From CANJDH01 sp031430015 (GTDB taxonomy: Bacteria; Pseudomonadota; Gammaproteobacteria; Burkholderiales; JAEUOS01), in NCBI GenBank assembly GCA_031430015.1, contig JANPAR010000005.1:6824-70823 (forward strand): a stretch of DNA of 64,000 bases. Reading direction: 5' to 3'. Below, one piece after another: positions 60,394-64,000 of this stretch (position 1 is its first letter; each line of letters starts with the position of its first letter). Both the position numbers and the translations under genes were made by a program. Below the pieces are notes generated by a model. That model was not told the DNA's origin and ran no database searches. It was given only the letters and a program-made list of their open reading frames with translations.

Positions 60394-61437
60394 ATGTTCT
60401 CCACCTTGCGCCGCTGGATTACCCGCACTGAAGCCACAGGCACCGCCACCCGCGTATCCGCTACGGCGTTGGCGGCGCTCTGCGCGATTGCCGGCGCCGC
60501 GCAGGCGCAGACCCCTGCGGCGGCACCGGCACCTGCGTCCGCCTGGCCTGCCAAACCGATCCGCTTTGTGGTCGGCTACGCGCCCGGCGGCGTGGCCGAC
60601 ATCACGGCACGCATGATTGCGCAAAAGCTGTCCACTGCACTCGGGCAGCAGGTGATCGTGGACAACAAGCCCAGTGCGGGCGGCATCGTCGCTGCCGATA
60701 CCGTGGCCAAGGCCGAGGCGGATGGCTACACATTGCTGCATCTGAATCAAGGCAATGCCGTAAGCGCGGTGATGTTCAAGAGCCTGCCCTACGACACCGT
60801 GCGCGATTTTGCGCCAGTCTCGGCAATGGGCTTCTTCGACGTGCTGGTGCTGACCGGCAAAGATTCGCCCATGGGCAGCGTGCGCGATGTGATCGCGGCG
60901 GCCAAGGCCAACCCCGACAAGCTCAACATCGGCACGGTCGCGATCGGCAGCGGCCAGCACATGGCGGCTTCGCTGTTCAAGGCCATGACGGGTCTCAACC
61001 TGACGCTGGTGCCGTTCAAGAGCACGCCGGCATTGATGGGGGCGTTGAAGAGCGGTGACATCCAGGTGGTATTTGAATTCAATGCGCCGATTCGCGGCCT
61101 GATCAAGTCGGGTGAGATCAAGGCGCTGGCCACGTCCGGCGCCAAGCGCTTCGCCGGCATGCCCACGGTACCAACCATCGCCGAGAGCGGCGTACCGAAT
61201 TACGACGTGGCCGGCTGGAACGGCATTGCCGCGCCGGCCAAAACACCGCGTCTGGTCATCGACCGCCTCAATCGTGAAATCATTGCAGCGCTGGCGCAGC
61301 CAGACATTCGCGACAAATTTCAGGAGTTCGGCATTGACGCGCGTGGCGGCACACCGGAAAATTTGCGTGATCTCCTGGTGAGCGAAATTGCCAAGTGGAA
61401 AAATGTGGTCGAGACCACGGGAATCGAAAAACAGTAA
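60394..61437 (+). CDS. Bug/TctC-family periplasmic receptor I
   Basis: This 347-residue receptor has a signal peptide ending AAQAQT, a short Ala/Pro linker, and WPAKPIRFVVGYAPGGVAD. The end reads VVETTGIEKQ. AGGAA stands 7 bases before the chosen ATG at 60394; an ATG at 60382 overlaps the previous stop and is an alternative. It is followed by the VOC gene. Its last residues recur in a relic at 62573-62599 on the other strand, showing that a second Bug-VOC pair once existed. Confidence 0.9.
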   Translation: MFSTLRRWITRTEATGTATRVSATALAALCAIAGAAQAQTPAAAPAPASAWPAKPIRFVVGYAPGGVADITARMIAQKLSTALGQQVIVDNKPSAGGIVAADTVAKAEADGYTLLHLNQGNAVSAVMFKSLPYDTVRDFAPVSAMGFFDVLVLTGKDSPMGSVRDVIAAAKANPDKLNIGTVAIGSGQHMAASLFKAMTGLNLTLVPFKSTPALMGALKSGDIQVVFEFNAPIRGLIKSGEIKALATSGAKRFAGMPTVPTIAESGVPNYDVAGWNGIAAPAKTPRLVIDRLNREIIAALAQPDIRDKFQEFGIDARGGTPENLRDLLVSEIAKWKNVVETTGIEKQ

Positions 61438-61529
61438 TTGCGCAACTCCATCGCATCCGATGCAGCGTAAGTGCGTGCGCCGCATGCGAACAGCCATCAC
61501 CACCTTCCGCAAATTCACAGGAGAACACC

Positions 61530-61988
61530 ATGCCCTTGACCGACCTCAACCACTATCTGGTGCGCGCCAACGATCTGGAAAAGACCAAACAGTTCTATTG
61601 CGACGCACTCTCGCTGACCGAAATGCCGCGCCCCACGTTTCCCTTCCCCGGCTACTGGCTCGGGCGCGAGGACAAGATTTGGGTACACATGGCGCCGCAC
61701 GGCATTCCGAATTCCGAGATTTACTATCGCGGCACGCCCAAGCACGCCGCACTCGACAATTCCGGCGTGATCGATCACGTCGCCTTTGGTGCCAAGGACC
61801 CGGAAGAATTTCGCACCCGCTTCACCACGATGAAGTGCGACTGGTGGGCGCGTGCCCTGCCCGAATTCGATCTGTTCCAGATGTTCGTGCGCGACCCTGA
61901 TGGCCTCACGCTTGAGCTCAACTTCTTCGACCTCAAGACCATGCCGGACTGGGCCGAGAACTACAACGACATGCCGAAAGTGACATGA
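61530..61988 (+). CDS. VOC-superfamily protein, copy 1
   Basis: This 152-residue single-module VOC protein starts MPLTDLNHYLVRANDLEKTK. Probable metal ligands are His in LNHYLVR, His in DHVAFGA and Glu in LTLELNFF. It could be a glyoxalase-like, isomerase or dioxygenase protein. AGGAGAA precedes the ATG. A second copy with about 89 percent identical residues lies in reverse at 62081-62539. Confidence 0.87.
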   Translation: MPLTDLNHYLVRANDLEKTKQFYCDALSLTEMPRPTFPFPGYWLGREDKIWVHMAPHGIPNSEIYYRGTPKHAALDNSGVIDHVAFGAKDPEEFRTRFTTMKCDWWARALPEFDLFQMFVRDPDGLTLELNFFDLKTMPDWAENYNDMPKVT

Positions 61989-61989
61989 C

Positions 61990-62080
61990 ATGAATGCGCC
62001 CATGCACCGCACGAATTTCTCCGGCGTCACCTATGCCGAAGCAGTGGAGCGCGCCCACGCGCTCATTCCGGTGTTGCGCG
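61990..62080 (+). pseudogene. Truncated N-terminus of an acyl-CoA dehydrogenase/flavin monooxygenase-like gene
   Basis: One base after the VOC stop, an ATG opens the frame MNAPMHRTNFSGVTYAEAVE, continuing RAHALIPVLR. This resembles the N-terminus of acyl-CoA dehydrogenase-fold monooxygenases. The frame then enters the 3' end of the inverted VOC copy and stops there. The gene was probably cut when the inverted copy was inserted. Confidence 0.55.
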
Positions 62081-62539
62081 TCAGTTCACGCGCGGCATGT
62101 CGTTGTAGTTCTCGGCCCAGTCCGGCATCTTGCCTACGTTGAAGAAATTGAGCTCAAGCGTGAGGCCGTCAGGGTCGCGCACAAACATTTGAAACAGATC
62201 GAAGTCGGGCTGGGCGCGCGCCCACCAGTCGCACTTCATGCCGGTGAAGCGGGTGCGGAATTCTTCCGGGTCTTGCGCACCGAAGGCGATGTGGTCGATC
62301 ACGCCGGAGTTGTCGATGGCGGCGTGCTTGGGCGTGCCGCGATAATAAATGTCGGAATTGGGAATGCCGTGCGGTGCCATATGCACCCAGATTTTGTCGT
62401 CACGCCCGAGCCAGTAGCCGGGGAACGGAAAAGTGGGGCGCGGCATTTCGGTCAGCGACAGCGCGTCGCAGTAAAACTGCTTGGTCTTTTCCAGATTGTT
62501 GGCGCGCACCAGATAGTGGTTAAGGTCGGTCAAAGGCAT
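62081..62539 (-). CDS. VOC-superfamily protein, inverted copy 2
   Basis: This 152-residue protein is a close paralogue of the VOC protein at 61530. Differences include NLEK for DLEK, GRDDK for GREDK, FGAQDP for FGAKDP and FNVGKM for FDLKTM, with the metal ligands kept. AGGAGAA stands before the ATG. Sequence similarity between the copies stops near the ribosome site and the stop codon, so the copies are old enough to have diverged. The gene is intact and could be expressed from the neighbouring element. Confidence 0.87.
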   Translation of the reverse strand: MPLTDLNHYLVRANNLEKTKQFYCDALSLTEMPRPTFPFPGYWLGRDDKIWVHMAPHGIPNSDIYYRGTPKHAAIDNSGVIDHIAFGAQDPEEFRTRFTGMKCDWWARAQPDFDLFQMFVRDPDGLTLELNFFNVGKMPDWAENYNDMPRVN

Positions 62540-62572
62540 GATGGTTTCTCCTGGGTCAATGATGTTGCGGGT

Positions 62573-62599
62573 TTACTGCTTTTCGATACCGGTCGACTC
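62573..62599 (-). pseudogene. Last eight codons of a second Bug receptor gene
   Basis: The minus strand reads ESTGIEKQ and stop, almost the end of receptor I (ETTGIEKQ). It is directly cut by the left end of the IS256-family element and stands 33 bases before the inverted VOC copy. This mirrors the intact Bug-VOC order on the plus strand. Confidence 0.75.
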
Positions 62600-63838
62600 G
62601 GGCGATGTCCCGCCCGCAGTTGAAGGTTGAGCCGGTGGCAGAAATGATTATGCGGCTTTTTTCGACAGGACAGGCGCAGGCCGCATGGCACGGACAAGCG
62701 CAGCGATTTGCTTGTAACCGCGCAAGCGTTTGAACGACCTCTCGGCCTCCAGGAAACCGGCAGCCACCCAGCGCATCGCCATGCTGACATCACGATAGCG
62801 GGTCACACGGCCACTGACACGTCGCACCGCCGAATTGGGCGACTCGATGATGTTGGTCGTTGCCAGGCAGCGCGCCAGTTCACCGGTCACCCCCAGCTTG
62901 TTGATCGTAAACGTCTCTTCAAGTCGTTCGAGCAGACTCGCCGCCGCATCAGGATACTTGGGCTTCAGATGCACGGCATGGGCCTTGAGTTTCCTGACGC
63001 CTTCATCCGCATCGCCCTTGAGCGCCTGCACCATCACCCAGCGGGTCTGTGCTGACTTGTCCTTGGGCAGCCGCTCGGTGACGTTGCGCATCTTGTGAAT
63101 CCGGCAGCGCTGGACCCGGGCGGCATCACCGCACTTTTGTTCAATCGCAGCACGCAAGGCTTTCGAGCCGTCAATCACCCACAGACGCGGCAGGTTCAGA
63201 TCAACCCCTCGATCAGCCAGGGACGCCAGCAAGTCCTTGACCACCTTGGCGTTCTCGCTCGAACCCGAAACAAGGCCCAGCAGGCGTTTGACGCCAGCTG
63301 CATCAACCCCGACCGCAGCGATGCGGTGTGACAGCGCTGCGTCTCCAGCCATGGCGGCATAGCCAGGCAAGGCAACTTCTCCTTTCGGGCCGCGCAGGCG
63401 CGGACGGGCCACTCTGAGCTTGGACGTGCCCAGATGAATCAGTCCGCCTGGTTTGCCGTGCCAGCGCACTTCTCGGTCCCGTTTGCCGGGGTGCTTGGGG
63501 CCGGCCACCGATTCGGCGGCCATCACCAGCAGTGGTTCGACAAACTGGCGCGACATTTGACCGGGCAGGTCTTCAATCGAGAGTTGCGCTCGTCCGATCA
63601 TTGAGAGCAGCGGCAGTGCTGACTGCGGGTTGGCTTGCAACAGCGGTTGCGCTTGCAGTGCTGCCCAAAGCTTCTTGTCGACGATTTGCAGTTTGACCGT
63701 GCCGTGCTTGCGAGTAGACTTCATCATGGTGGTTGAGCTTTCTATGGTTCAGGTTGAGGATGTCGAGAACCCGCATTCTGGGCCCGCGACTGCTTCAACC
63801 ACCAACTCAACCTTCAACTACGGACGGGACATCGCCCG
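62599..63838 (-). mobile_element. IS256-family insertion sequence, complete, about 1.24 kb
   Basis: Ends carry 40-bp imperfect inverted repeats: 62599-62638 starts cgggcgatgtcccgcccgca and 63799-63838 has the matching cgggcgatgtcccgtccgta in reverse, with four mismatches overall. One transposase gene fills the inside. Flanks (ggtcgact on the left, caagcgcg on the right) do not match, so no 8-9 bp target duplication is seen. That suggests recombination or deletion after insertion. Confidence 0.88.
62648..63727 (-). CDS. IS256-family (mutator-type) transposase
   Basis: This 359-residue DDE transposase has VGVDAAGVKRLLGL around the first Asp, LWVIDGSKALRAAIE with the second Asp, the C-H pair in RCRIHKMRNV, and the catalytic Glu in TTNIIESPNSAVRR. 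All are in order, so it is probably active. It lies inside matching inverted repeats. It starts from one of two adjacent ATGs. Confidence 0.93.
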   Translation of the reverse strand: MMKSTRKHGTVKLQIVDKKLWAALQAQPLLQANPQSALPLLSMIGRAQLSIEDLPGQMSRQFVEPLLVMAAESVAGPKHPGKRDREVRWHGKPGGLIHLGTSKLRVARPRLRGPKGEVALPGYAAMAGDAALSHRIAAVGVDAAGVKRLLGLVSGSSENAKVVKDLLASLADRGVDLNLPRLWVIDGSKALRAAIEQKCGDAARVQRCRIHKMRNVTERLPKDKSAQTRWVMVQALKGDADEGVRKLKAHAVHLKPKYPDAAASLLERLEETFTINKLGVTGELARCLATTNIIESPNSAVRRVSGRVTRYRDVSMAMRWVAAGFLEAERSFKRLRGYKQIAALVRAMRPAPVLSKKAA

Positions 63839-64000
63839 CAAGCGCGTTGTGCACGGCCAGCGCCTTGTCCGCTTCGGTAATCGTCGGTGTAAAGCCTTGG
63901 GCGGACCGCCTGATCTGGATTTTGTTGGCGGCAATCGGTTCGTAGACCAACCGAATCGTCTTGATATTGAGTGGAGACGCGCTATGCGTGGTTGATTTCA
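63807..64000 (-). pseudogene. Unidentified partial gene cut by the insertion sequence
   Basis: The minus strand from the right edge has an open frame (LNIKTIRLVYEPIAANKI, then QGFTPTITEADKALAVHNAL) that enters the IS end and stops inside its inverted repeat. The residues look protein-like, but I recognise no family, and it does not resemble a Bug receptor. The 5' part lies outside the window. Confidence 0.45.

Noticed and set aside
61994..62623. A plus-strand frame running through the inverted VOC copy
   Set aside because: It is the antisense of a VOC gene that has intact metal ligands and its own ribosome site.
63630..63995. Plus-strand frame at the right end crossing the IS end
   Set aside because: It crosses the inverted repeat and has no protein-like features; the minus-strand frame there is more convincing.

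Overview
The window looks like chromosomal DNA of a high-G+C betaproteobacterium, most likely order Burkholderiales. The evidence is an EF-P with Arg32 next to its arginine rhamnosyltransferase EarP, nine intact periplasmic Bug/TctC-type receptors, and catabolic clusters made of CoA ligases, acyl-CoA dehydrogenases, SDRs and ring oxygenases. I cannot name genus or species. I saw no rRNA, tRNA or CRISPR array.

Layout. 1-372 is the N-terminal part of a DHH-type phosphoesterase. 585-10577 is a nitrate/nitrite uptake cluster: NarK-type MFS carrier, a PP2C-kinase fusion, a formate/nitrite-family channel, a second PP2C-kinase fusion, the ANTAR regulator NasT, and an NrtABD ABC importer. The importer is preceded by a leader with two loop-bearing hairpins and a strong terminator, as expected for ANTAR antitermination. 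10681-14013 holds an orphan TAXI-type binding protein, earP and efp. 14150-28950 on the minus strand is a catabolic region: extradiol-type dioxygenase, Bug receptors, SDRs, a Rieske oxygenase pair, P450, hotdog and MaoC proteins, an acyl-CoA ligase and a fused double acyl-CoA dehydrogenase. A BrnT/BrnA toxin-antitoxin pair lies inside it. 28975-34227 continues with a Bug receptor, an acyl-CoA dehydrogenase, an enoyl-CoA hydratase, a FadR-type regulator and a class III CoA-transferase. A TGGT-N3-ACCA operator lies in the spacer of a promoter between the divergent genes. 34387-41308 has an RhlE-like helicase and a five-gene ABC-importer/phosphodiesterase operon. 41527-50061 has a Bug receptor followed by a two-subunit molybdenum hydroxylase, flavin oxidoreductases and dehydrogenases.

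50100-54640 is an accessory patch: two PIN-type toxin-antitoxin pairs, a relic of a third, a truncated PLD-like gene, a lower-G+C HNH-like gene and a relic of an FAD oxidoreductase. 54677-61988 holds four Bug receptors with a lysine-tailed carboxymuconolactone-decarboxylase-like protein, a BNR-repeat protein, an Asp/Glu-racemase-type enzyme and a VOC protein. 61990-64000 is rearranged: the VOC gene has an inverted, diverged second copy. This copy is preceded by the last codons of a second Bug gene, cut by an IS256-family element with no visible target duplication.

Two themes cross the window. Bug receptors sit beside enzyme sets although no TctA/TctB membrane genes are present. A short dispersed repeat with the core GCTCCCACCAA or GCTCCCAGAGC occurs between genes, and in two places has been absorbed in frame into coding sequence (a signal peptide and a linker of the BNR protein).
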